Shown: positions 1 through 7,693 of the stretch, in pieces
Position numbering within the stretch: the first letter of the stretch is position 1
How the letters are laid out: every line of letters starts with the position of its first letter
Made by a program: the position numbers and the translations under genes
Notes under the pieces: generated by a model
What the model was told of the DNA's origin: nothing
What the model saw: the letters and a program-made list of their open reading frames with translations, nothing else
Databases searched by the model: none
Source of the DNA: [Clostridium] leptum DSM 753
GTDB taxonomy: Bacteria > Bacillota > Clostridia > Oscillospirales > Acutalibacteraceae
Direction of reading: 5' to 3'
Assembly: GCA_000154345.1 (NCBI GenBank)
Contig: DS480347.1
Coordinates: 124,001-188,000, forward strand
DNA length: 64,000 nt

Positions 1-515
1 TGGATTTGCGGGAATCCCTCGCTTTCCAGCTTCAGGCGCAGCTCCCGCAGCACTTTCTCATAGCTGTGGACGTCGTCCTGATAAAAGTTGTAGGAGCAGG
101 GGATCCCCCAGGCAAAGCGGCGGTCAATGTATTCTAGGGAGAAGGTACCTGTAGACGGGGATTTCCGGTACCGCTCGATGGATAGGATCGCCCGTTCCAC
201 GGCGTCATGCTGGGCTTTGAGCTGGCGCATCTGCTGGTGGATCTGTTCATTCTTCTGGGAGAGCAGCTCCTCAATCAGGGAGATGTCTTCTTTCTGCAGT
301 ACCTGGGTGATCTGGGCCAGGCTCATGCCCAGCTCTTTCATGTAGGCGATCATCTCCAGCCGGGCGTTTTGATTGATGTCATAATAACGGTAGCCGGTCT
401 CCGGATCGATATACCGGGGCTTGAGCAGCTCTTTTTCGTCATAAAGCCGAAGAGTGGGCACGGAGACCCGGTTCATGGCAGCCATCTTCCCGATGGGAAT
501 GAGGCCTTCCTTCAT
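1..515 (-). CDS. MerR-family transcriptional regulator (C-terminus outside window)
   Basis: Reading the minus strand from the ATG at 515 gives an open frame that runs off the left edge. The N-terminus has the MerR winged-helix pattern: IGKMAAMNRVSVPTLRLYDE, then a wing with YRYYD at about residues 43-47. A long helix with a glutamine-rich stretch (KNEQIHQQMRQLKAQ) follows, as in MerR dimerisation helices. The residues after about 120 begin the effector-binding half typical of BmrR/BltR-type multidrug sensors. The start is supported by AGGAGGGA eight bases upstream. The target genes are off the window or unknown. Family assignment is firm; the ligand cannot be told. Confidence 0.85.
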   Translation of the reverse strand, partial: MKEGLIPIGKMAAMNRVSVPTLRLYDEKELLKPRYIDPETGYRYYDINQNARLEMIAYMKELGMSLAQITQVLQKEDISLIEELLSQKNEQIHQQMRQLKAQHDAVERAILSIERYRKSPSTGTFSLEYIDRRFAWGIPCSYNFYQDDVHSYEKVLRELRLKLESEGFPQI

Positions 516-699
516 AAGCGTCCCTCCTAAAACTCTCATCTTAATACAGAGTTTAACACCTTATATTATAAAAAGCAAGCAGATGTATAACACAGCCGCT
601 CGGCAGGCGTTGACGCGGTTTATATTTTTTATTACAATATTCATACAAGAAAATAAAATATTCTCTCTATAAGCAGGATATTGTCAGAAAAGGCAGTGG

Positions 700-1662
700 A
701 TGAAATTGAAAAGGATTATGGATTGGATTCGCAGCCATAAAAGGCAGGCCATTTTTATCGTAATTGTGCTGGCTGTGATTTTTTGCATCGGGATAGCTGT
801 GGCTGTGATGCTGGGAATCAAAGGCGGATCGGAAGAACTTTCCGGAAAAGCGCCAGAGAAAACGGCGGTTTCAGCAGAAAATGAGCCGGTGGATAGCGGT
901 ACTGCCATTTACAGCAGTGCAGGAACAACACAACAAACAGATGCTTCGGGCGCCGAAAGTACCTCTTCAGATTCTGAAGCAAAAGAGGGTCAAACCAGGG
1001 AGCCTGGCGCCAGTTCGGAAACAGCGACGGCTTCCAAAGAGACCGAACATCCCTCCCATACGGATACAGTTACAGACTCGGGCAGTACATCTCATTCTTC
1101 CAGCCACGTAACCTCCCGGCCGAATGATGTGACGGATCATCCGTCCAGTGGAACAGAAGGGGGAGAAACGCCGCATGTTCATACGTGGGTATCTGTAAGC
1201 CCTGAGAACAGCGGGCATATGGAATATGGGGCGGAATGCCGCATACATGGGGCGAACGGGGAAGAACCAATGTTCTTTCGAACACTGAATGACTTATATC
1301 TCCATCAAGCGGCGGATGGCTGTATGTCCAGCTGGGGGACCGGCTTCAAGGGCCTGGCGTATAAATACTGTTCAGGATGCGGCGAAGAAGTCGTAACGGG
1401 ACATGTGCATGACTTTGGCACAGTGGAAAAGCAGGTCTACTTTGATAAGGTGACATGTGAATGCGGAATGGCTTTTACAGGAGGAAAGGATTACACGGCG
1501 CTGGAATCCTGGAAGACCCATGCAGACATCTATACAAGCCATGGATATCCAAGAGAGGAGCATGACACCTATCAAACCGGCACAGGAAGCGTGACGCGGT
1601 ATGAGGCTACAAAAACCTGTACCTGCGGCTGGCATCCGGTCGATGACACCCCGGTTTATTAA
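700..1662 (+). CDS. Membrane-anchored Cys/His-rich extracytoplasmic protein, function unknown
   Basis: 320 residues. A short basic N-terminus is followed by one membrane helix (about residues 14-37). A long Ser/Thr/Glu-rich low-complexity linker runs to about residue 150. The C-terminal part of about 160 residues carries paired metal-ligand-like motifs: HVHTW, CSGCG, HVHDF, CECG and CTCGWHP. The layout suggests an anchored outward-facing domain that may bind zinc or be disulfide-linked. I do not recognise the family. It stands alone, followed by about 180 bases without a clear gene. An alternative start six codons downstream (718) cannot be excluded. That it is a real gene is likely; its job is unknown. 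Confidence 0.6.
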   Translation: MKLKRIMDWIRSHKRQAIFIVIVLAVIFCIGIAVAVMLGIKGGSEELSGKAPEKTAVSAENEPVDSGTAIYSSAGTTQQTDASGAESTSSDSEAKEGQTREPGASSETATASKETEHPSHTDTVTDSGSTSHSSSHVTSRPNDVTDHPSSGTEGGETPHVHTWVSVSPENSGHMEYGAECRIHGANGEEPMFFRTLNDLYLHQAADGCMSSWGTGFKGLAYKYCSGCGEEVVTGHVHDFGTVEKQVYFDKVTCECGMAFTGGKDYTALESWKTHADIYTSHGYPREEHDTYQTGTGSVTRYEATKTCTCGWHPVDDTPVY

Positions 1663-1845
1663 CCGCGGAAAAGAGAAGCAGACATAAACAGCTTTTGGAT
1701 TTTCACTGTCATCTACCCAAAAGAATATTTGATGATGACGGGGATATTATATTTATTGCGCGCCGAAAGCTTGTATCATGCGAATTCCTCATAACTGCAA
1801 CCGCCGACTGGATTGCTCCCATCGGCTGTACGGCATGTAGTTTCA

Positions 1846-2184
1846 CTATTTTACTATGGTATACCTGGTACTTCTTGCTCTTCTATTCTGCTTTAACAGA
1901 TTACTTTTTACCAATTTTTTCAGGATTCTGACAGCAGTAGATGAAATCACTCCAAGCAATCCGATTATATCATTTCTTGTAACAGCTCCATGTAACCGAG
2001 CGTATTCCAATACTTTTTCTCCTCTGGCACTGGTTTGTACACCATCGGAATTGTTTACCAACGGTTCTGAGGGAAGTGCCGAATTACTGCCCTTTTTATA
2101 TTTTGCGTTAATATTCGGCAGTATGATCTTGAAAGCATTTTTCGAGGTTTCACCGCTTTCGGATTCTGGGAAGTCATCCTCCAA
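1846..2184 (-). pseudogene. C-terminal winged-helix fragment of an AlbA_2-type ATP-binding protein
   Basis: The last 60 or so residues form a winged helix-turn-helix (RGEKVLEYARLHGAVTRND, then LLGV-STAVRILKKLVKSN and a basic YTIVK end). This matches the C-terminal HTH found on Schlafen/AlbA_2 or RecG-like ATP-binding regulators. The N-terminal 40 residues overlap the Sir2 remnant in another frame and do not look like the same protein. No N-terminal AlbA_2 domain is present, so this is a remnant. A comparable fragment lies at 19764-20281. The exact parent family is an inference. Confidence 0.5.
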
Positions 2185-2516
2185 AAAGGATTTTTGATGA
2201 TAACCGGGGTGTTGGTACCCACGCCCAGCTCCAAAAATAAAATATGAAGATTTTGATGCCGCCGGATGAAATCATCATAACGATTGGAAGCCGCATACCA
2301 GCCATCGTCCTGCACAAAGGTCATATCGCAGCGCAGATTTATGGCCATAGGAGCGCCGCATACCGGGCATTTGGGGATCAGCTCCGATGGAATCTTCATA
2401 TCCGTTTGCTCAGCTACCATCTGCCGGACTGTTGCCTCATGATCAAAGGATAGAATCCGCCGGAATACATATCCTGCCTCGTTAGGGTGCATAGTGCAAA
2501 AAGTAATGAAATCCAT
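2055..2516 (-). pseudogene. Sir2-family NAD-dependent deacylase, C-terminal fragment
   Basis: Residues 1-122 resemble the C-terminal half of Sir2-type deacylases of gut Firmicutes: the zinc-ribbon pair CPVCGAPM...LRCD at about 50-63, then ILFLELGVGTNTPVIIK and a FW-MT segment. The Rossmann N-terminus with the GAGIS motif and catalytic His is missing. The similarity stops near 2150 and the frame then runs into unrelated sequence, so both ends are broken. No plausible ribosome site precedes it. It is adjacent to other remnants and is almost certainly inactive. Confidence 0.65.
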
Positions 2517-2690
2517 GAAATAGTATCATGGAATCCTTTGTGGAAGAATTATTTTCCGGAAAGGCACGGAATGAGCTTGCCGGAGCAATACGCGGCCGGG
2601 GAGCGTTTCGGGGGTTCCAAAGTGGGATCTGATATTTCGGTATCGAACAGCACAACGGATTGGAATATGAAGACGAGGAGGATAGAAGTC
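2506..2690 (+). pseudogene. UPF0158-like gene fragment, near-copy of 21302-21531
   Basis: The bases from 2506 to 2629 match 21302-21426 at roughly 80-85 per cent by eye with one single-base indel. The match then resumes at 2655 (ACGGATTGGAATATGAAGA) against 21504. The spacer between the blocks is 25 bases here and 77 bases there, so about 52 bases have been deleted in this copy. Translated in the UPF0158 frame, the first block reads IMESFVEEL-SGKAR-ELAGAIRG. Only the C-terminal half of the gene remains. It is a decayed paralogue in the same orientation as the better-preserved copy. Confidence 0.75.
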
Positions 2691-2728
2691 CTGGAACAAA
2701 TTTGTTATGACCTTCATTTCGAAATGAG

Positions 2729-3193
2729 ATGTCATCTATTATACATAATAAAGCGCATGTCATGAAGAATGGGAAGCGGGCGGTTCGAAAAAGTTCAGTC
2801 ATTTTGAAAGGGCAACCGCCCGTGGATCCCGATAGGAACAGGCAGGCTTTGGACAGCCGGGGCGGGTTTGATTTTTATATCTACAAGAGAAATGCCGTGC
2901 TGCTGTATTTTATTCTGCAGGAGAAAGCAATTATAAAGGAACTATGCGGCGCCATGCTGAAGCTGCTCATCAAGCCCTATGAATGCCACATGATCGACTT
3001 TCTCTGCGATGCGGGGAATTATTTCGAGATGACGCAGGATGATTTTGCCCTATGGAAAGGATGGGTACTGTTGATCCTGTCGGAGGACGATACCATCTTT
3101 TCACAGGCGTGCAAGGATGTCCTAAGCGTCATCATGCAGCACCCTGACGTTGTCACAAACCTGACTGGTGGGCATCTGGCGATGTTTGAGTAA
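2729..3193 (+). pseudogene. Alpha/beta-hydrolase-like C-terminal remnant
   Basis: The C-terminal half (about residues 95-154) has the pattern of the end of an alpha/beta hydrolase: WVLLILSEDDTIFSQACKD, followed by VVTNLTGGHLAMF. The DD would be the acid turn and GGHLA the catalytic-His segment. The N-terminal 45 residues overlap upstream remnants and are not hydrolase-like. The oxyanion and nucleophile-elbow parts (GxSxG) are absent, so the frame cannot encode an active enzyme. A terminator follows directly. Confidence 0.5.
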
Positions 3194-3236
3194 AAACGCA
3201 GGAGAGAGGCTGTTCCTCTGACCTGTGTTTTTTATT
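3194..3236 (+). terminator. Rho-independent terminator after hydrolase remnant
   Basis: AAACGCAGG at 3194 pairs with CCTGTGTTT at 3222 (one G-U pair), with an inner AGAGG/CCTCT stem and a run of Ts on the plus strand. Confidence 0.65.
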
Positions 3237-3280
3237 CAAACATTCTTTTGAATATACAATGCCGGTGCTGTATACGGGAG

Positions 3281-5023
3281 TTATCCCAGCTTCCAGCTGG
3301 CGCTTTGCCGCTGCAGCTCCACCATCCGGCGGAACAGGCCGCCCTTTTCCATCAGCTCTGTTGGGGACCCCTGTTCCGCCGCTTTGCCGTCGGCTAGGAC
3401 AACGATTTTGTCCGCTGCCTCCACGGTGCGCATCCGATGGGCGATCACCAGCACCGTCTTGCCGGCCAGCAGGCGGGAGAGCGCCTCCTGCACCCTGGTT
3501 TCGTTTTCGACATCCAAACTGGCGGTGGCTTCATCCAGCAACACAATAGGCGCGTCCTTTAAGAGCGCCCGGGCGATGGAAATGCGCTGGCGTTCCCCGC
3601 CGGAGAGCTTGGCTCCGTTTTCCCCGATGGGGGTGCCGTAGCCCTTGGGCAGCCTTCGGACAAACTCGTCGCAGTTGGCGGCTTTGGCGGCGGCAAGCAC
3701 TTCCTCGTCGTCGGCCCCGTGTTTGCCGAGACGGATGTTTTCCATCACCGTGTCATCAAACAGCACCACATCCTGGAAGACCATCGAGTAATCGCTGAGG
3801 AGCACTTCCGGATCCACGGTGGAAATATCCACGCCGCCCACCTTGATGGAGCCCCTGGTGACATCCCATAATCTGGCGGCAAGCCGGGCGCAGGTGCTCT
3901 TGCCGGAGCCGGAGGGGCCGACCAGCGCCGTGATCTCGCCCTCCCTGGCGGTAAAGCTGACGTCCTGCAGGACGTCTTTTTTGTCATAGGCAAAGCCCAC
4001 ATGGTCGAATACGATATCGTGGCCGTTCGGCTTGAAGGCTTCCGACCCCTCCGCCGCAGGCGTGTCGTAGATCTCGTTCATGCGGTCGGCCGATACCTGG
4101 GAGACGAACATCTCCGCAATCAGGGCAAGGCTCTGGTCGAAGGGAGCGTAGATGCGGGTGATGACCAAAAGGAATAGGAATAAAAGCATAAAATCGATCT
4201 GCCCGGAGAGGATCAGGCTTGCGCCCACAAGAATGGTCGTCGCCACGCCCAGGCGCATGATGACACTGGCAGCGTTGACAAACAAGCCGGTGGAAAGCTC
4301 GCCTTTGATCATGACCTTTTCATGGTCGTCAATTTTTCTGTTGAGTCCTTCCAGATACCGTTCCTCCTGATTGGTGGCGCGGATCTCCCGCACATTCTCC
4401 AGTGCCTCCTGGATGCCGTCGGAAACCCGGACAGCCGCTTTTTTCGTCCGTTCGGAAGCCCGGGCGGCCATTCTCCGGCTGCCGAACAGCAGTCCAAAGG
4501 CCACCGGCACGCCCCACAGGCAGGCAATAGCCAGCCGCCAGTCGTAAACGAGCAGGCAGACGGCGATGATCGCCGTGGAAATGTACGCGCCGTACAGATA
4601 CCCCAGCACATGGCTCCAGACGTGCTCCATGCGGTTGACGTCCCCCATGAGTGTCTCGGTAAGGTCGGCCAGATCCCGCTTGCCAAAATAGCCCAGCGGC
4701 AGTTTGCGGAGCCGCTCTGCCAGACGCAGGCGGGTCGTTTTGACCTCGCCGTACACCAGCCCGTAGGTGGCCTTATACTGCTGCAAATGGGTAATAAAGG
4801 ACAGAAGGACAAATAAAACGGTCAGACCGATGGGAAGCCAGACGCCGGGCAGCGGATTTTCGTCTGTCAGAGTCCCTATAAAGCCGGACATCATCAGGTA
4901 CAAAACACCGATGCCGACCATGACGACCAGATTGACGATCACCGTCCAGAAGACGCCTTTTTTGGTGTTTTTCAGGCCCTGATCGGTCAGGGCGTATTTC
5001 CGCTGGAATTTTTTGCTGAACAT
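3281..5023 (-). CDS. ABC transporter, fused permease/ATPase half (YbtQ/IrtB-like partner)
   Basis: 580 residues. An N-terminal six-helix membrane domain (about 20-310) is followed by a nucleotide-binding domain. Motifs are complete: Walker A GPSGSGKST at 369-377, signature LSGGERQR at 473-480, Walker B IVLLDEA near 493-499 with a normal ASLD D-loop, and the switch His in IAHRM. The start codon directly follows the stop of the upstream partner, so the two are translationally coupled and very likely form a heterodimer. Fused pairs like this that carry siderophore-iron into the cell (YbtPQ, IrtAB) resemble multidrug exporters, so drug export remains an alternative. The location beside heme and ferrosome-like genes and the DtxR-like site upstream favour an iron role. 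Confidence 0.8.
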   Translation of the reverse strand: MFSKKFQRKYALTDQGLKNTKKGVFWTVIVNLVVMVGIGVLYLMMSGFIGTLTDENPLPGVWLPIGLTVLFVLLSFITHLQQYKATYGLVYGEVKTTRLRLAERLRKLPLGYFGKRDLADLTETLMGDVNRMEHVWSHVLGYLYGAYISTAIIAVCLLVYDWRLAIACLWGVPVAFGLLFGSRRMAARASERTKKAAVRVSDGIQEALENVREIRATNQEERYLEGLNRKIDDHEKVMIKGELSTGLFVNAASVIMRLGVATTILVGASLILSGQIDFMLLFLFLLVITRIYAPFDQSLALIAEMFVSQVSADRMNEIYDTPAAEGSEAFKPNGHDIVFDHVGFAYDKKDVLQDVSFTAREGEITALVGPSGSGKSTCARLAARLWDVTRGSIKVGGVDISTVDPEVLLSDYSMVFQDVVLFDDTVMENIRLGKHGADDEEVLAAAKAANCDEFVRRLPKGYGTPIGENGAKLSGGERQRISIARALLKDAPIVLLDEATASLDVENETRVQEALSRLLAGKTVLVIAHRMRTVEAADKIVVLADGKAAEQGSPTELMEKGGLFRRMVELQRQSASWKLG

Positions 5024-6838
5024 TTACTCCGCCTCCTTGTCGCTGGTGGAACCGCCTGTCAGCTTCCACTGCACCGCCCGGTTGTAATCCGCCCACATCC
5101 GGGCATACAGGCCGCCCGCAGCCGTGAGCTCCTTGTGCGTCCCCTGCTCGGCGACGCGGCCTTCCTCCAGAACGATGATCTTATCCGCCCCGACCACGGT
5201 GGACAGGCGGTGGGCGATCATGATGACGGTGCGGCCTTTGGTCAGCACGGCGAAGGCTTTCTGAATTAAGACCTCGTTTTCCGGGTCGGCAAAGGCTGTG
5301 GCCTCGTCCAGTACCACGATGGGCGCGTCCTTCAGAATCGCCCGGGCTAAAGCAATACGCTGCTGCTCGCCGCCGGAAAGGTAGGTGCCCTCTGTGCCGA
5401 TCTGCGTGTCCACGCCGTCTGGCAGCTTTTCGAGGATATCCCCGCACTGGGAGGCTTGCAGCGCCTCCAGAACCTGCTCCCTTGTGGCATCCGGACGGGA
5501 AGCCCGGACATTTTCCAGAATGGAAGCCTTAAACAGCCGGCTGTTCTGAAATACAAAGGCTACCTGATCCATCAGCACATGGGGATCGATCTGCTTCACG
5601 TCCACGCCGCCGACTTCCACCGTGCCGGAGGTGGCGTCCCAGAACCGGGGAATGAGGCTGGCAGCCGTGGTCTTGCCGCCGCCGGAGGGCCCGACCAGCG
5701 CCACCGTCTGCCCCGGCTCCGCTGTGAAGGAAATGTGGGAGAGGGCGGGGACGTCCGAACCGTCATAGGTAAAGCTTACATCCCTGAACTCCACCCTGTT
5801 GTCACGGGGCTTCTGCGGGTGGGCAGGCGCTTTTAAAAACGGGGCGTCCATCACCTGATCGATGCGCCCCAAAGCGGTATGCGCCAGCATCGTTCCGGCG
5901 GAGGCAAACATGATGCGGGCCAGCGCCGTGGAGATGATAGCGGAGAATACCGCGTAGAAAATAAAATTCGTTATGAACCCGGCGAAATCTCCGCCGGCCA
6001 GCGCGCCGGGGGCAAGGAACAAAACGACTGGAACCAGGAACACAAAAGCTCCTTCGGTGAACGTTAGATTGATGGATTGGGGAACGCGGCACACCTTGTC
6101 CTGATAGTATCCGGCCTTGCTGCTGTAATCCTCAATGGCCTCTTTGAACGCTTTGAAGGAATAGACCGTCTGCTGGAAGATCTTTACCACCGGGATGCCG
6201 CGGACATACTCGGTGCCCGCCTTGGTCATCCGGTCCTGGGCCGCCTGATATTCTGCCATCAGCGCAGCGTTTTTGCCGCCCATCATGGAGAACATGGCGA
6301 TAACGGAAATCACCGCCGCCAGCAGGCAGGCAGCGCCCATCCGCCAATCAAAGACGAACATCAGCACCAGCATCGCAAGGAACATGATGACTGTGCCGAC
6401 GATGTCCGCCAAGTTGTGGGCCAGCAGCGTTTCCGTATCGGCCGCCGCCGCGTCCAGCCGTCCCCGGATGAGGCCGGAGGCATTGGCATCAAAATAGCCT
6501 AACGGAGCTTTCATCACACGAGCGACGCCTTGCTTGCGGATGTTGGACGCCGTGCGGAAGGCCGCCAGATGGGTGCACATCAACCCCAGAAAGTAGATCA
6601 CAATGCCGCCCACCGCAAAGGCAAAGGCCAGCCAGCCGTACTGCGCGACAGACTCTGCCTGCGTCCAGTCCGGAGCCGCGGCGATCAGATCCCGCGCCGC
6701 CAGCCAGATGCAGATGTAGGGGGCCATGCTCAGCAGCATGGCAAGCCCAGACAGGGCCAGGCCCAGAAAGGTCAGCCCCTTGTGGCCGCCTGCATAACGG
6801 AGCAGAGCCGCCACATCATTCCTTTTTTGTTTTTCCAC
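5024..6838 (-). CDS. ABC transporter, fused permease/ATPase half (YbtP/IrtA-like partner)
   Basis: 604 residues. A six-helix membrane domain precedes an ATPase domain with GPSGGGKTT, signature LSGGEQQR and Walker B IVVLDEA. The D-loop reads AFAD in place of SALD or SNLD, a variant I associate with YbtP/IrtA-type halves and not with ordinary MsbA-like exporters. The start is a GTG behind a GGAGG site. It follows tetR by about 60 bases and overlaps the start region of the second half-transporter. The substrate is predicted to be a ferric chelate by context, but this is inference; drug export is the main alternative. Confidence 0.8.
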   Translation of the reverse strand: MEKQKRNDVAALLRYAGGHKGLTFLGLALSGLAMLLSMAPYICIWLAARDLIAAAPDWTQAESVAQYGWLAFAFAVGGIVIYFLGLMCTHLAAFRTASNIRKQGVARVMKAPLGYFDANASGLIRGRLDAAAADTETLLAHNLADIVGTVIMFLAMLVLMFVFDWRMGAACLLAAVISVIAMFSMMGGKNAALMAEYQAAQDRMTKAGTEYVRGIPVVKIFQQTVYSFKAFKEAIEDYSSKAGYYQDKVCRVPQSINLTFTEGAFVFLVPVVLFLAPGALAGGDFAGFITNFIFYAVFSAIISTALARIMFASAGTMLAHTALGRIDQVMDAPFLKAPAHPQKPRDNRVEFRDVSFTYDGSDVPALSHISFTAEPGQTVALVGPSGGGKTTAASLIPRFWDATSGTVEVGGVDVKQIDPHVLMDQVAFVFQNSRLFKASILENVRASRPDATREQVLEALQASQCGDILEKLPDGVDTQIGTEGTYLSGGEQQRIALARAILKDAPIVVLDEATAFADPENEVLIQKAFAVLTKGRTVIMIAHRLSTVVGADKIIVLEEGRVAEQGTHKELTAAGGLYARMWADYNRAVQWKLTGGSTSDKEAE

Positions 6839-6863
6839 AAAAACAACCTCCTTATTAAAAAAG

Positions 6864-6881
6864 TTAGTTATGGCTAACTAA
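6864..6881. promoter_or_regulatory. Candidate DtxR/IdeR-type iron box in the ABC leader
   Basis: TTAGTTA-TGGC-TAACTAA is a perfect palindrome with 7-base arms and a 4-base centre. It has the overall form of DtxR/IdeR operators (TTAGGTTAGSCTAACCTAA), shortened by one base. It lies 26 bases before the GTG of the first half-transporter and just after the tetR stop, so it could block an internal promoter or a transcript start. A DtxR/MntR-family protein is encoded at 13456-13827. Confidence 0.55.
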
Positions 6882-6899
6882 TGCACAAAAAAGACGGGA

Positions 6900-7517
6900 C
6901 TATTGTCCCATCAATTCAAGCCATCCGGCTGTATAGAAAGTGCGGAACTGTGTCACGTCCCGGTGCGCCTGCTCCCGGGGCATATCGTGGATCACAATTT
7001 CAAACAGTCCGTTGAACATGCCGCTGGCGATGATATGGCAGAGGGATTGATCCAGCTGTGGGATATCCTTGCCCAGCCGGCGCAGCACCTCCATGTATTT
7101 CAGGGTATATTCCACCTCTACCTCCACCATATTGTGGACAAAATGCTCGTAGGAGGTTCCCTCCGCCCGGCAGAGCAGCAGGTTGACCGGCTCCCGGTGC
7201 TCGCAGATGTAGTCCACCATCCAGTCCACATAATCACCGGAGGCTTCGCCCATGTGCGCCGGCTGCTCCTGCTCCGGCAGCTCGGCAAAGCCTGTCTGGG
7301 CTTCCATGAACCGGCCCATCAGGGCGGCGGCGTGGGGCTCTACTAGAGAGGCGAACAACGCCTCCTTGCTGGAAAAATAGCCGTAGAACGCCCCGGTGGT
7401 CACGCCAGCATTTTTGACAATCTGCCGCAGAGAAGCGCCAAGGAAGCCCTTTTCGGAAAATTCCTCCAAAGCGGCCTGCTGTATTTTTTCTAAGGTATCG
7501 GATGACTTTTCTTCCAT
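6900..7517 (-). CDS. TetR-family transcriptional regulator
   Basis: 205 residues from the ATG at 7517, chosen because GGAGG sits five bases before it; an in-frame ATG four codons upstream has no such site. The N-terminal HTH reads IQQAALEEFSEKGFLGASLR, then VKNAGVTTGAFYGYFSSKEA, a textbook TetR DNA-binding domain. The remaining 150 residues are helical and would bind the ligand. It is the first gene of an operon with the two ABC halves, so it probably represses them. Its own promoter carries two repeated TAAC-N3-GTTA elements that are good operator candidates. Confidence 0.9.
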   Translation of the reverse strand: MEEKSSDTLEKIQQAALEEFSEKGFLGASLRQIVKNAGVTTGAFYGYFSSKEALFASLVEPHAAALMGRFMEAQTGFAELPEQEQPAHMGEASGDYVDWMVDYICEHREPVNLLLCRAEGTSYEHFVHNMVEVEVEYTLKYMEVLRRLGKDIPQLDQSLCHIIASGMFNGLFEIVIHDMPREQAHRDVTQFRTFYTAGWLELMGQ

Positions 7518-7530
7518 ATCGGCCTCCATA

Positions 7531-7583
7531 TAACAGTGTTATGTAACGATGTTATAATATATCTTGACAAAGGTTTTGTCAAG
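7531..7583 (-). promoter_or_regulatory. tetR promoter with candidate operators
   Basis: On the minus strand, TTGACA (7577-7582) and TATTAT (7554-7559) are separated by 17 bases. Downstream are TAACGATGTTA (7544-7554) and TAACAGTGTTA (7531-7541), two imperfect palindromes 13 bases apart, start to start. The -35 is covered by a palindrome with arms CTTGACAAA and TTTGTCAAG around GGT (7563-7583). Either set could be the TetR operator. Confidence 0.7.
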
Positions 7584-7639
7584 AGGAAATTATGATGATG
7601 AGGTAAATAGACAAGTCCTTTTGCCTGCCGGCACATAAA

Positions 7640-7684
7640 GCAAAGACGGGGAGCCGCAGAATATGCGGGGCTCCCCGTCTTTGC
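7640..7684 (-). terminator. Strong hairpin after the P-type ATPase gene
   Basis: GCAAAGACGGGGAGCC (7640-7655) and its exact complement (7669-7684) form a 16-bp stem. It begins 10 bases after the stop of the ATPase gene. The T-run on the minus side is short, so it may also serve as an mRNA 3-prime stabiliser. Confidence 0.75.
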
Positions 7685-7693
7685 ATATCATGA

